In this document: positions 23,602 through 31,377 of the stretch, piece after piece
Layout: the number at the start of each line of letters is the position of its first letter
Numbering within the stretch: position 1 is the first letter of the stretch
DNA from: UMGS1387 sp045539625
GTDB lineage: Bacteria; Bacillota; Clostridia; Oscillospirales; CAG-382
Direction: 5' to 3'
Assembly (NCBI GenBank): GCA_045539625.1
Contig: JAZQFS010000109.1
Location: 1-31,377, forward strand
DNA length: 31,377 bases
Made by a program: the position numbers and the translations under genes
The notes under the pieces: generated by a model
Databases searched by the model: none
The model's input: only the letters and a program-made list of their open reading frames with translations
Told to the model about the DNA's origin: nothing

Positions 23602-24336
23602 TCAGAAAATATCATCGCACGAATCCGATTCGTCATAATAATCGTAATCCTCACCGTTATCATACTCTTCTTTGTAAAGCTTGATAAGACCGTTGAAAGA
23701 GAATTTTGCCACCACGAATTCATTTATCATACGGTTACGTAATAAGCCAAAAACAGATGGGAAAAATTTCTTTCTGAACTTAATAAAATCCTTACTGCGT
23801 GAAAATTCATCAAATGTCAGCGTCTTATTCTTTTCGCTGTTACGCAGTTTGTGGAGCTTTACAAGCTGTTTGCGGTAGTTTCTTGCAATACTGTCAAGCT
23901 TTTGCACGCCAACAAGTCTTCCATTATCAAACTCAAACGCCCACGCCTTTTCAAAGCTGTGTGCAAGGCTGACGCTCCAACCGATTGTAAAGCCGTCAAG
24001 AAGTCCGCTTCCCCCAATCAGCGTGCCTGTGTAGTGTATGGGCATTTTAAGACGGCTGTAGGTTCTGTGTCCAAAAAGTGATTCTCCATCAACAGGATCG
24101 GGATTTTTACCGCAGAACACAGGATACCTTTCTCCCTTGCAATGTATCGAAAGCTTTGAAAGATACAGACGGTCGGTTACTCTGTACTCGCAGTAAAAAC
24201 CTCTCATACAACAGGTTACTGCGCGCTCTGGCTCAAAGCCATAGTCTGAAGGATGCCAGTTAAAAGGGGTACTCCACGAGCAAATAATCATATCCTTATC
24301 ATGGTATTTTATGCGGTCGTCTATTTGTACACTCAT
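23602..24336 (-). CDS. Protein of unknown function
   Basis: This is a 244-residue soluble protein that I do not recognise. There is no signal peptide, membrane helix or known catalytic motif. The N-terminal two thirds is rich in aromatic residues and cysteine (WSTPFNWHPSDYGF, TCCMRGFYCEYRVTD), with two glycine turns (TGTLIGGSGLLDGF). A middle basic stretch follows (about 165-195), and the protein ends in an acidic tail of Asp, Tyr and Glu (about 225-244). The shape and size recall immunity or toxin-antitoxin partners, but no toxin gene lies beside it, so this is only a possibility. Start ATG 24336 has GGAG 10 bases upstream; the in-frame TTG at 24345 lies against that site and is rejected. 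It is a single gene on the minus strand, converging on ftsH. Confidence 0.6.
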   Translation of the reverse strand: MSVQIDDRIKYHDKDMIICSWSTPFNWHPSDYGFEPERAVTCCMRGFYCEYRVTDRLYLSKLSIHCKGERYPVFCGKNPDPVDGESLFGHRTYSRLKMPIHYTGTLIGGSGLLDGFTIGWSVSLAHSFEKAWAFEFDNGRLVGVQKLDSIARNYRKQLVKLHKLRNSEKNKTLTFDEFSRSKDFIKFRKKFFPSVFGLLRNRMINEFVVAKFSFNGLIKLYKEEYDNGEDYDYYDESDSCDDIF

Positions 24337-24387
24337 TATTATCAATCTCCAAAGTTAATTTTACAACCTAATTATACAAAAAGCAAA

Positions 24388-24430
24388 GTCCCAAAAACAG
24401 TACTTTGACTGATTTCGGGACATTTTTTTG
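24388..24430 (-). terminator. Terminator after the BNR propeller gene
   Basis: GTCCC (24388-24392) pairs with GGGAC (24417-24421), and the inner bases continue the stem (CAGT with ACTG, one mismatch) around a CAAAGT-type loop. On the minus strand the stem is followed by TTTGCTTTTTG. On the plus strand seven T (24424-24430) follow as well, so it can stop both directions. Confidence 0.7.
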
Positions 24431-24453
24431 CATTTTATTACCTTTTTATTTTT

Positions 24454-25554
24454 TTATTCTTCAAGCTTCCATCTTTGCTGAAGAATTACGGCAGGCTCAT
24501 TTTCTTTTCTGTGTGCGTAGAAAACAGTAATCATACTTCCGTCAGCAAGCTCTGCCGTCGACGGATATCCAAGGTCTCCCGATACGCCGTTGACATACAG
24601 GTCATAGCCTTTGTCCCACGTGCTGCCTGAATCCTTTGAAAACATCACCTTGATGCCAAAGGGTGCATTTCTGTTGCCGTAAGTACAAATGAGAGTCCCC
24701 GATGAGTGCATATACAAATGGGGCGGTGAGCCCTCGGTATCTTCAAGTATCTGACAGGGCTTTGTCCAAGTCTTACCCAAGTCACTTGACTCTGACTGAT
24801 AAACAGTAAACATTTTTCTTTGGGGTGAATAATTCTGAACACGAATATGGCAGATAAGCCTTCCGTCAGCAAGCTGTATTGTATGAGGCTCGCAGGAAAG
24901 AGGTCTTATGCCGTCAATGCAGATGTTCTCAATCTCTCCCGCATATTCCATACTGCCGTCTTTGGGATTCAACGTGTAAGCCTTAATTTTATCGTCCTGC
25001 ATCACCTCATTCGTTCTGCTGAAGGTACGCCCTACCCACAGTATACTTCCGTCACTGAGCTCAACAGGTCCGTGAGGACTTGTAACAGGGCTTTTATGAA
25101 GCTCTCCGAAGGTTACTCCGCAATCGTTACTGATTTTAAAGGTAGCACCGAGAGCAGCTTTTTCCTCTTTTTCCGTTACCATATCAAGATATGCGTTTCT
25201 GTAAGGAAGCTGAATATCTCCGTCAGGTCTTCTCTGCTTTCGCTGAAACAAAACAGTATTATTGAAGCTTGTTACAATCACGCCGCTTTTTCCGAAGGTC
25301 ATAACTCCGCCGTCTCTGTCATCAAGCACCGTGTCGATAATGGGTGCAGGAGCGGTATAGCTTTCCCCTTCGTTTTCACTGTAGCACAGCACCGTCTTGC
25401 CAAAAGGACATATATGTGAAAGTCTGAAGCCCGATGCGGCAACTGCAAGCTTTCCGTTCTGAAGTCTTGCAACCGTCGGCCATGCAAAATAATTATGCTT
25501 ACTGCCGAAGTTGCTCATTACAACCTTTGGCTCGCCCAAAAGCTTAATTTTCAT
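24454..25554 (-). CDS. Sialidase-like BNR-repeat beta-propeller protein
   Basis: This 366-residue protein has no signal peptide, so it is cytoplasmic. At least four Asp-box loops of the sialidase propeller are visible: SENEGESYT, SNDCGVTFG, SSDLGKTWT and SKDSGSTWD, one per blade. The N-terminus NYFAWPTVARLQNGKLAVAASG is the first blade, at the place where true sialidases carry the Arg-Ile-Pro motif; here the region reads AWPTVAR, so the arginine triad of sialidases is not confirmed. It is therefore either a distinct exo-glycosidase acting on imported sugars or a non-catalytic propeller. AAGGAGG lies 5 bases before the ATG. It is divergent from an AraC-type regulator that probably controls it, and has its own strong promoter. 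A sugar-linked role is supported by that arrangement, but the substrate is unknown. Confidence 0.78.
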   Translation of the reverse strand: MKIKLLGEPKVVMSNFGSKHNYFAWPTVARLQNGKLAVAASGFRLSHICPFGKTVLCYSENEGESYTAPAPIIDTVLDDRDGGVMTFGKSGVIVTSFNNTVLFQRKQRRPDGDIQLPYRNAYLDMVTEKEEKAALGATFKISNDCGVTFGELHKSPVTSPHGPVELSDGSILWVGRTFSRTNEVMQDDKIKAYTLNPKDGSMEYAGEIENICIDGIRPLSCEPHTIQLADGRLICHIRVQNYSPQRKMFTVYQSESSDLGKTWTKPCQILEDTEGSPPHLYMHSSGTLICTYGNRNAPFGIKVMFSKDSGSTWDKGYDLYVNGVSGDLGYPSTAELADGSMITVFYAHRKENEPAVILQQRWKLEE

Positions 25555-25564
25555 ATTTACCTCC

Positions 25565-25592
25565 TTGACATTGTAAAAATTTGTAGTACAAT
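25565..25592 (+). promoter_or_regulatory. Promoter of the AraC-family regulator gene
   Basis: TTGACA (25565-25570) and TACAAT (25587-25592) lie 16 bases apart on the plus strand. A short palindrome TTGTA-G-TACAA (25581-25591) covers the -10 and could be an operator. The promoter faces the one of the BNR gene, and their -10 boxes are only 3 bases apart. Confidence 0.65.
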
Positions 25593-25595
25593 ATC

Positions 25596-25624
25596 ATTAT
25601 ATAGGAGTCACAAGGATTTTTCAA
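25596..25624 (-). promoter_or_regulatory. Promoter of the BNR propeller gene
   Basis: On the minus strand, TTGAAA (25624-25619) and a perfect TATAAT (25601-25596) lie 17 bases apart. It would start transcription near 25589, about 35 bases before the BNR start codon. Confidence 0.75.
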
Positions 25625-25676
25625 TAGCTATTGGTGACAACAAAAAACAAATAATGTCAGTTTGGGAAATGTATTT

Positions 25677-26408
25677 ATGAATAACCAGATTACAATCAAC
25701 ACCCCTTTGGGTAAAACCGCCTCTTTTCTGCAAGAAGGCTTTTTTACCACCATTCAGCCCGAGGCGGTACTTCACAAGCACAACTACGGCGAAATCCACG
25801 TTATCACGGGCGGAAAAGCCACCTTACGTGCAGGAACACAGGATATTGAAGCCTCATCGTCCGATATAATTTTTATCCCCGGCGGAATGTATCACGCCTG
25901 CCTTTTTGCAGACGAAAGCTGTCTTCACTCGGCTTTTCAGATTGATATTGCCATAAACCGTACAAAGCACATAACAGTGGGAAAAGACATTCTTGACGGC
26001 TTTTTCAGCCAGCTTTTAAAGTGCAAGGCTACAGGCAACTATTATGTTATTTCCTCATACATCGGTCTTTTCTGCTCTCTTATTGATACCGAAAGCACAC
26101 TTTCCGCAAAGCCCATAACAGATTACCGCTTTCTTATTCACGAGTTTTTCACCAACAACTATGCAAGCGACATAAAGCTTTGTGACCTTGCAAGGGTGCT
26201 TCATCTTTCCTCTCGTCAGACAGAAAGGCTTGTCATAGAGCACACAGGCAACAGCTTTCGTGAAGAGCTGTGCCAAATAAGAGTAACGATGGCAAAGGAG
26301 CTGCTTAAAACCACCAATATGTCACTGTCGGAAATCAGCCGTTATGTGGGATACCATTCCTATGCAGGCTTCTGGAAGGCTATGAAAAAGTACGAAAAGC
26401 AGGATTAA
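25677..26408 (+). CDS. AraC-family transcriptional regulator
   Basis: This is a 243-residue regulator with two domains. The N-terminal cupin (about 1-140) has the sensing-pocket pattern HKHNYGEIHVITGGKATLRAG and IIFIPGGMYHAC, so it probably binds a sugar or related small molecule. The C-terminal AraC DNA-binding domain (about 150-243) has both helix-turn-helix units: the first around DLARVLHLSSRQTERLVIEHTG and the second around MSLSEISRYVGYHSYAGFWKAMKK. The start is taken as ATG 25677, with GGGA 9 bases upstream; an in-frame TTG at 25662 has no site. Its position next to the divergent BNR gene suggests it controls that gene and perhaps itself. The large SGNH hydrolase gene downstream is convergent and has its own promoter, so whether it belongs to the same regulon is open. 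Confidence 0.9.
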   Translation: MNNQITINTPLGKTASFLQEGFFTTIQPEAVLHKHNYGEIHVITGGKATLRAGTQDIEASSSDIIFIPGGMYHACLFADESCLHSAFQIDIAINRTKHITVGKDILDGFFSQLLKCKATGNYYVISSYIGLFCSLIDTESTLSAKPITDYRFLIHEFFTNNYASDIKLCDLARVLHLSSRQTERLVIEHTGNSFREELCQIRVTMAKELLKTTNMSLSEISRYVGYHSYAGFWKAMKKYEKQD

Positions 26409-26422
26409 TCAGAACAAGCCAT

Positions 26423-26463
26423 GGGGCTGTGACAGAAAAGGTCACAGCCCCGTTTTCGTTTTA
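26423..26463 (+). terminator. Strong terminator after the AraC regulator
   Basis: A perfect 11-bp stem GGGGCTGTGAC/GTCACAGCCCC (26423-26433 and 26441-26451) with a 7-base loop is followed by GTTTTCGTTTTA. Confidence 0.88.
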
Positions 26464-26487
26464 TTCCATTATATTTTACAGTCCCAA

Positions 26488-29400
26488 TTACTGCTTCTGA
26501 CTGCTTACCGCTTCCTTTGAAATTACCTTCAGACCGCCCGATACATCAAACGCCATAACCTTTACATAGCTGCTTTCAAGGGACTTTGCCACCTTTACGG
26601 TAACAACGCCGTCGGTATCATTTGCTTTATCTATAATATCAATGCCCACCATTTTGCCGTTTGAGTTATATGCCGCAGCAATAAGTGTGCAAAGACCTGT
26701 TTTTTTGCCGAAGCTTGCAACATAGGTGTCACACTCTCCGCCGACAATTTTAAACACGGCATCTGTTACAACATTTTCAGCAGTGGAAAAACCGATATAG
26801 TCAATATTACCGTTACATTCAAGGTTATTGGGTGAAATTATAAAGCCTGTTATTGTACCTGTCGCATTTGAAATATCGTAAGTATATTCCGTCATTTCAT
26901 TGGGCGCAACCGCCTTGGAATAGGTAAACTTTCCGTCGGTTGAATTGATTGTAAGATTAAGTGCGAGATTTGATATATCAACGGTTGTATCCGTTGCAAC
27001 AAGCATCTTCACACTAAAGATTGTATAAACGGAGCTGTCGAGCTTAAGATTTTCACGTGCCACGGAAAAGCCCGTACCCGGTGCACAGTTTCCGCAAAGA
27101 AGTCCATCCTTGATGAACACATTAAAGCCGTTGAACACAACGCCCTCATTGTAGCTGTCGTCCTCAAAATCAAAGCGGTCTGCAAAAATCCACGTTGCGT
27201 ACACCTCTGTATTACCCGTCACATTTATGCTCTTGACGACATCACCGTCCTTTGTCAGCGACCAGCCACCGAACTTATAGCCTGCTCTTTCGGGGTAAAC
27301 CGTAGCTAAAACAAAGTTATCCTTTGCATACTTAAAGCTTTCGGGAAGACCTGTAACGGCATCGGAAGTGCCTGCCTTATAGGTTACGGTATAGCAGGGA
27401 GTCTGACCTGTTACTGTCACCGTCTTTGTTGCAACGGTATTGTTATAAACGCTCTTTGCCGTAACAGTAACTGTGCCGTTATTTACGGGAGTAAGCACGC
27501 CGTCCTCATTTATTGTTGCAATATTTTCGTTATCAACGCTCCAGCTTACACGTGCCGATGCATCGGAAGGAGAAGCTTTTGCGGTATATGTTGACTTTGC
27601 GCTTACCGAGGAAGCACCGTCAATTGCCAAAGCCTCAGGCAAATAAACATAGGTTGGTGTAATAGTTGCCGCTACATAATCCTTTGTAGTCTCAAAAATT
27701 CCTTTACCCAGAGCATCGTGTCCCAAATCACCGGGGTGTGTTCTGAATTCTGTGGGATAGCTTCCGTTCTTTTCGTAATACTCTTGACGGTAAGTATCGT
27801 ATTCGGGGTATTGGTTATATGCGTAATAAGGATTATTTCTTGAATCGTCTGCCATATAGAAGCTAAGGTCACTATAGGGTATGCCGTACTTTTCTGCCGC
27901 CGCCATCATAGCCTGACCTGCGGCTATCTTTGTTCTGTGATTTGCCGCTATAACAAGTGTACCGTCAGCAACATTTTCCGTAACAAGCTCAAAGAGCACA
28001 TCATAGAACAGATAAAGGCTGTCATAATCGTTTGCCTTTGTATTGCCGCCGCCTACGTAAATTGTCATAAGGTTAGGATTATGCTTCTTTATATGGTTGA
28101 CAAGTCCCTGATATTCACTTGATGCTTTATACTTTTCCTTTGTCATGCCTTCAACGCAAAGTCTTTCAAATCCTGCGATATTTATTGCCTCGGAATACAT
28201 TGTGCCGTCAAATTCTTCCATAAGGTAGTATTTGAAGCGTGCAAAATAGTCCTTATCATAGCTTGATGCCGCCATACCTCTGTTGCCCTTTTCAGCATCA
28301 GGCCAAGGCCAGCCTGTAAATGTGCCGTGTCTGAGGTAGGAATGACCGAATGCCAGGTATCTGAAATCATAGGTTGCAATCTTTTCACGCTGTCCCGAAA
28401 CCTCAATGGTATATTCTGTTACATTTGACGGATTGGACGCAAGGTATGCCCCCACCTTTACCGTTCCGTTGACGGCTGCGGTAACGGTTGCACTGTCATT
28501 ACCTGTATTTTCAACCTTTGCGTTTCCGCTCATCAGCTTGAACTTTATTTTGTCATCTGCTGCAACAAGACTGGTTTTTGCAACGGCTGACAAAGTAACG
28601 CTTCCCATATCCTCCGTAATTTTATCGGAAGATGAGGTAATCACTATCTTTGTATCCTTATCGGTAGGTTTTTTATCAGTTAAATACATTGACATCAACT
28701 CAATCGAAGAAACTCTTGGACGTAGTCCGTTCATAATATCCGCCGTAACGGGTGCGGTAAAGGTTGTAAAGGTTGACAGGTCGCAATAAGCTGTATATGT
28801 GCCGTCGCTGTTGGTATTAAAGGGAAGCTCTCGTGCCTTGCTTTCAGTAAATACCAAGTCAGCAGTTGTTTTAAAGAAAATCTTTATTGCCTTGCTTGTA
28901 TCGGATTTATTCTTTACATTATACACAAGATACTTATATGTCATATCGGGAGCATCAAATCCGTCAAAATAGAAGGAAGTATCGCTTTCGGCTATACTGT
29001 CTATAACATAAATTTTCTTTTGTGCATCGTATGCCGCCTTGACATTGGATGCAGTTCTCATTTTCGCATTTGAATCAAAGCCCTCAAACAGACCTATGTA
29101 TCTGTCTGCATCAACATCAATTTCAATTTGTGCCGACGCCGTCTTTGTATTATCGGCAACACTTTTTGCGGTAACCGTTACATTGCCTTTCTTTGCACGT
29201 GCAGCAACAATTGCGCTTCCGTCGCCGTTGTCTACGAAAAACACCGCATCGGTATCGCCTGAAATTGACCATTCAACATCTGTATTGTAGCCGTATTCGC
29301 TGCTTAAAACCTCAGCATTAAGTGTTACAAATCTACCCGGTGTTGCAAGATAATTACCGCTTGCCGACAGATTAAGCTCACCGCCTGTCACATAATCGCC

Positions 29401-30924
29401 GAGAAAAGCAATTCTTACAAATTCAACCTCGTTATCGTTGCCGAACATAACCGAGGGATTATTGCCTTTCCAGCCGCCAAGCTTTGTAAGGTCAATAACA
29501 TAGTCCTTAAAGAAATCGCCTGCAGTGATTGTAAGATTTGCCAATTCACTGTCTGTATCGGTATCAAGTTGAACATCAAGCTTTACTTCTTTCGATGCCT
29601 TTGCGGTAAATACAAGGTATCTGTACTTTGTGGCAGAGCCTTTTGTGATTTCGGGAAGCGTTATAACGGAGGAAGCCTCAACGCTTACGGTATCACGCGG
29701 GTTTTCGGACGCATTATAGTTAAAGGTAAGTCCTTTATTGTCAAGTGCTGTCCAGAGTGCAAGCTCTGTGCTGTCTGCGCCGTCAAAGTCGAAGGTGAAG
29801 ATTTTTTCGCCCACAACAGAAAACTCTATTGTTTTTGCAAAGCCTTCATATTTTACCGTGACATTTGCACTGCCCTCGCCTACTGCCTTAAGAACTGCGC
29901 CTGTTGCATCGGCAGTAACTGAAATTACGTCTGTGTCAGATGAGGTGAAGGTTGCCTTGGAAGAGTCATATTCCACGCCGTCGCAAAGAGAAAGTGTAAG
30001 TCTTTTTGTTTCGCCTGTCTTTGAGAGGGTATTACCGTCATACACAACCGCCGTCACAAGGTCGGAATAATCCTTTGCATAAAAAGTGACATTCTTATTT
30101 GCAAGGCTAACCATTTTTACTGCACTTCCGCCCTTGACCGTGCTCCAGGAGGAAACATACAGGTCGCCGAAAATGCCGCTTTGGGGTGTGTAGCTTGTTA
30201 TGATATTTCCATTTTCGTCAAAAGCTTTGTATTCTGTTTTAAGAAGCTTTGTACCGTCTGCGTTATAGTATTTAAATTCATAAGCAGGTACAGCGTACAT
30301 ATTATCAAGGTAATATGTCGTCTCCTTGGTATTACATTTATAGACACTTGTTTCAATAATGAGAGAAGTTGGTTTTAATGTATCGGTGGAAGTATCTGTC
30401 TGAATGCGTTTTGTCATATCAATAAGCGTATCTATACCTTGCCAGCCTTCATTCACAACAATTCTGTCTTCATACGCTTTATTTCCAATTGCACTGCTGC
30501 TGTTCATAATCCAGAATGCGCTTATATGCTTATAGGTGTCATTTTCACCGAAGATTGCGGTTTTGTTTATATCCAATTTGACGTGAATGTTGGTATGACC
30601 CAATATTTCATCAAGCTTTCCGCCGAAATCAAGGGTCAGAGTAGGATAACTCTCGCCCGATGCCTCAGGCTCATCAAGGGGAGGAACATTCCATACAAGA
30701 ACCTTATCCGATGAAGAGTCGGGGTTGTTTCCGATTCCAAGAGTGGAACCGCTTCTGACAACAATATTGGTGTCATAGCCGTAAGAGACGGCATTTTCTC
30801 CCGTAAGTGCATCGGCTGTTCCTGTAAACATATTAATGCCCGGCTTTATTGTAACAGCAGAAGCGGTAACCGCCAGCGTTACAACTGTAAAACAAATCAA
30901 TAAAACGGAAAATATTCTTTTCAT
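26488..30924 (-). CDS. Secreted multidomain SGNH-hydrolase/Big_2 protein
   Basis: This is a 1478-residue exported protein. A Sec signal peptide (MKRIFSVLLICFTVVTLAVTASA) is followed by a jelly-roll-like region. Immunoglobulin-like Big_2-type modules lie at about 310-370, 530-610 and 760-840. An SGNH/GDSL-type hydrolase domain spans about 850-1085, with block I FGHSYLRHG (nucleophile Ser862), block III-like YVGGGN, and block V HPGDLGH (Asp1066, His1069). A fourth Big_2 module (about 1090-1175) and a Listeria-Bacteroides repeat (VTYKAGTSD ... GWSLTKDGD ... VYATW, about 1180-1245) follow, then a beta-rich end. No LPXTG, SLH or dockerin is visible. The start at 30924 has GGAG 7 bases upstream; a longer frame to 31080 lacks a signal peptide at its front and crosses the promoter. 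It is likely a carbohydrate esterase acting on plant or host glycans, by analogy with the fold. Confidence 0.78.
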   Translation of the reverse strand: MKRIFSVLLICFTVVTLAVTASAVTIKPGINMFTGTADALTGENAVSYGYDTNIVVRSGSTLGIGNNPDSSSDKVLVWNVPPLDEPEASGESYPTLTLDFGGKLDEILGHTNIHVKLDINKTAIFGENDTYKHISAFWIMNSSSAIGNKAYEDRIVVNEGWQGIDTLIDMTKRIQTDTSTDTLKPTSLIIETSVYKCNTKETTYYLDNMYAVPAYEFKYYNADGTKLLKTEYKAFDENGNIITSYTPQSGIFGDLYVSSWSTVKGGSAVKMVSLANKNVTFYAKDYSDLVTAVVYDGNTLSKTGETKRLTLSLCDGVEYDSSKATFTSSDTDVISVTADATGAVLKAVGEGSANVTVKYEGFAKTIEFSVVGEKIFTFDFDGADSTELALWTALDNKGLTFNYNASENPRDTVSVEASSVITLPEITKGSATKYRYLVFTAKASKEVKLDVQLDTDTDSELANLTITAGDFFKDYVIDLTKLGGWKGNNPSVMFGNDNEVEFVRIAFLGDYVTGGELNLSASGNYLATPGRFVTLNAEVLSSEYGYNTDVEWSISGDTDAVFFVDNGDGSAIVAARAKKGNVTVTAKSVADNTKTASAQIEIDVDADRYIGLFEGFDSNAKMRTASNVKAAYDAQKKIYVIDSIAESDTSFYFDGFDAPDMTYKYLVYNVKNKSDTSKAIKIFFKTTADLVFTESKARELPFNTNSDGTYTAYCDLSTFTTFTAPVTADIMNGLRPRVSSIELMSMYLTDKKPTDKDTKIVITSSSDKITEDMGSVTLSAVAKTSLVAADDKIKFKLMSGNAKVENTGNDSATVTAAVNGTVKVGAYLASNPSNVTEYTIEVSGQREKIATYDFRYLAFGHSYLRHGTFTGWPWPDAEKGNRGMAASSYDKDYFARFKYYLMEEFDGTMYSEAINIAGFERLCVEGMTKEKYKASSEYQGLVNHIKKHNPNLMTIYVGGGNTKANDYDSLYLFYDVLFELVTENVADGTLVIAANHRTKIAAGQAMMAAAEKYGIPYSDLSFYMADDSRNNPYYAYNQYPEYDTYRQEYYEKNGSYPTEFRTHPGDLGHDALGKGIFETTKDYVAATITPTYVYLPEALAIDGASSVSAKSTYTAKASPSDASARVSWSVDNENIATINEDGVLTPVNNGTVTVTAKSVYNNTVATKTVTVTGQTPCYTVTYKAGTSDAVTGLPESFKYAKDNFVLATVYPERAGYKFGGWSLTKDGDVVKSINVTGNTEVYATWIFADRFDFEDDSYNEGVVFNGFNVFIKDGLLCGNCAPGTGFSVARENLKLDSSVYTIFSVKMLVATDTTVDISNLALNLTINSTDGKFTYSKAVAPNEMTEYTYDISNATGTITGFIISPNNLECNGNIDYIGFSTAENVVTDAVFKIVGGECDTYVASFGKKTGLCTLIAAAYNSNGKMVGIDIIDKANDTDGVVTVKVAKSLESSYVKVMAFDVSGGLKVISKEAVSSQKQ

Positions 30925-30955
30925 TCTATATCTCCTTACATATTTATACGAATAC

Positions 30956-30984
30956 ATTTTATCACAAACAAGCACCTGCATCAA
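30956..30984 (-). promoter_or_regulatory. Promoter of the SGNH/Big_2 gene
   Basis: On the minus strand, TTGATG (30984-30979) and TAAAAT (30961-30956) lie 17 bases apart. TGA directly before the -10 gives an extended -10 (TGATAAAAT). Confidence 0.72.
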
Positions 30985-31077
30985 TTGACATTTTCGCCGA
31001 AATTCAAATGGTTTTTTGTGAAAAAGGAACAGACAGCTTACAAATTTGCATAGCACTGAGTTATACTCACACAAAGG

Positions 31078-31109
31078 CAAAAAAGGACTGCCCGTAAAGA
31101 GCAGTCCTT
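31078..31109 (-). terminator. Terminator of the right-edge gene
   Basis: A 9-bp stem AAGGACTGC/GCAGTCCTT (31083-31091 and 31101-31109) is followed on the minus strand by a run of T (through 31078). It lies 18 bases beyond the stop of the partial gene at the right edge. Confidence 0.85.
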
Positions 31110-31127
31110 AAGTATTATATTGCGATA

Positions 31128-31377
31128 TTACAACAGATCGTCGTAGTCAAAACCTACATCCTTACCGTCTTCTGCCTTGGTAATGATATTGTCGATAATT
31201 GCCTTTACTTCATCTGTAAGGGTTTCATCGTTTTCATAGGTCTTTGCAATCTGGTAAGCACTTGCTGTCACAGGCTCGCCGTATACCACATACTGCTTGC
31301 CGTCAACATCAAGCTTCATAAAGGTCTTGGATACCAGCTTTACGCCGTAGCTGTTTTCGGGTATTCCGTAAAGCACG
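31128..31377 (-). CDS. Partial gene, C-terminal end of a probable surface protein
   Basis: Only the last 82 codons are inside the window; the true start lies beyond the right edge (the GTG near 31376 is just the first valine). The segment has a beta-strand pattern (MKLDVDGKQYVVYGEPVTA) and then an acidic helical end (ENDETLTDEVKAIIDNIITKAEDG...DYDDLL). This resembles C-terminal ends of large secreted Clostridia proteins that carry repeated adhesion or carbohydrate-binding modules, but too little is visible to name it. The stop is followed by a clear terminator. Confidence 0.6.
   Translation of the reverse strand, partial: VLYGIPENSYGVKLVSKTFMKLDVDGKQYVVYGEPVTASAYQIAKTYENDETLTDEVKAIIDNIITKAEDGKDVGFDYDDLL

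Noticed and set aside
30925..31080. Extended N-terminus of the SGNH/Big_2 protein
   Set aside because: The extension crosses the promoter at 30956-30984, and a signal peptide with a proper ribosome site begins at 30924.
1..31377. tRNA, rRNA, transposase or phage integrase genes
   Set aside because: None could be seen on either strand by reading; no cloverleaf, rRNA-like stretch or integrase/transposase motif was noticed.

Overview
The window looks like a chromosomal segment of a low-to-mid GC Firmicute, most likely an uncultured gut Clostridia (Oscillospiraceae/Ruminococcaceae-like). Reasons: strong GGAGG-type ribosome binding sites, several TTG/GTG starts, sigma-A promoters with 16-17 bp spacers, a Firmicute-type rplI-dnaB-tilS-ftsH block, and secreted proteins with Big_2, GLUG-like and Listeria-Bacteroides repeats. 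The lineage is inferred from sequence features alone. No rRNA, tRNA, CRISPR array, phage or transposase gene was seen.

Layout. Positions 1-400 hold no gene. They contain an array of at least eight short hairpins with differing stems joined by a conserved ATGATATA linker, then a terminator and a strong promoter. A family 4 uracil-DNA glycosylase follows (408-965, +). From 1018 to 12396 all genes lie on the minus strand. Read in the direction of transcription they are: a TtcA-like tRNA thiolase, an endonuclease/exonuclease/phosphatase-fold enzyme, a 62-residue cysteine-rich protein, a 1652-residue protein that resembles DUF4011-type SF1 helicases but has lost every catalytic motif, an MreB-family actin 8 bases downstream of it, then gpmI on its own promoter with a secreted GLUG-repeat protein behind it. 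A D,D-carboxypeptidase (12473-13582, +) diverges from ttcA. It overlaps, tail to tail, a minus-strand operon uppP-ftsK-MBL hydrolase (13566-18082).

Positions 18294-23546 are the plus-strand housekeeping operon rplI-dnaB-tilS-ftsH, ended by a terminator. The rest looks accessory: an unrecognised 244-residue protein, a cytoplasmic BNR/sialidase-like propeller divergent from an AraC regulator with two face-to-face promoters between them, a 1478-residue secreted SGNH-hydrolase/Big_2 protein with its own promoter, and the 3' part of one more gene at the right edge.

Most of the core genes serve the cell envelope and division (uppP, D,D-carboxypeptidase, mreB, ftsK, ftsH), DNA replication and repair (dnaB, udg), or tRNA modification (tilS, ttcA). 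The right third looks like host- or diet-glycan handling. The most unusual items are the motif-less helicase homologue coupled to mreB, the hairpin array at the left edge, and the structured RNA around the 62-residue gene.
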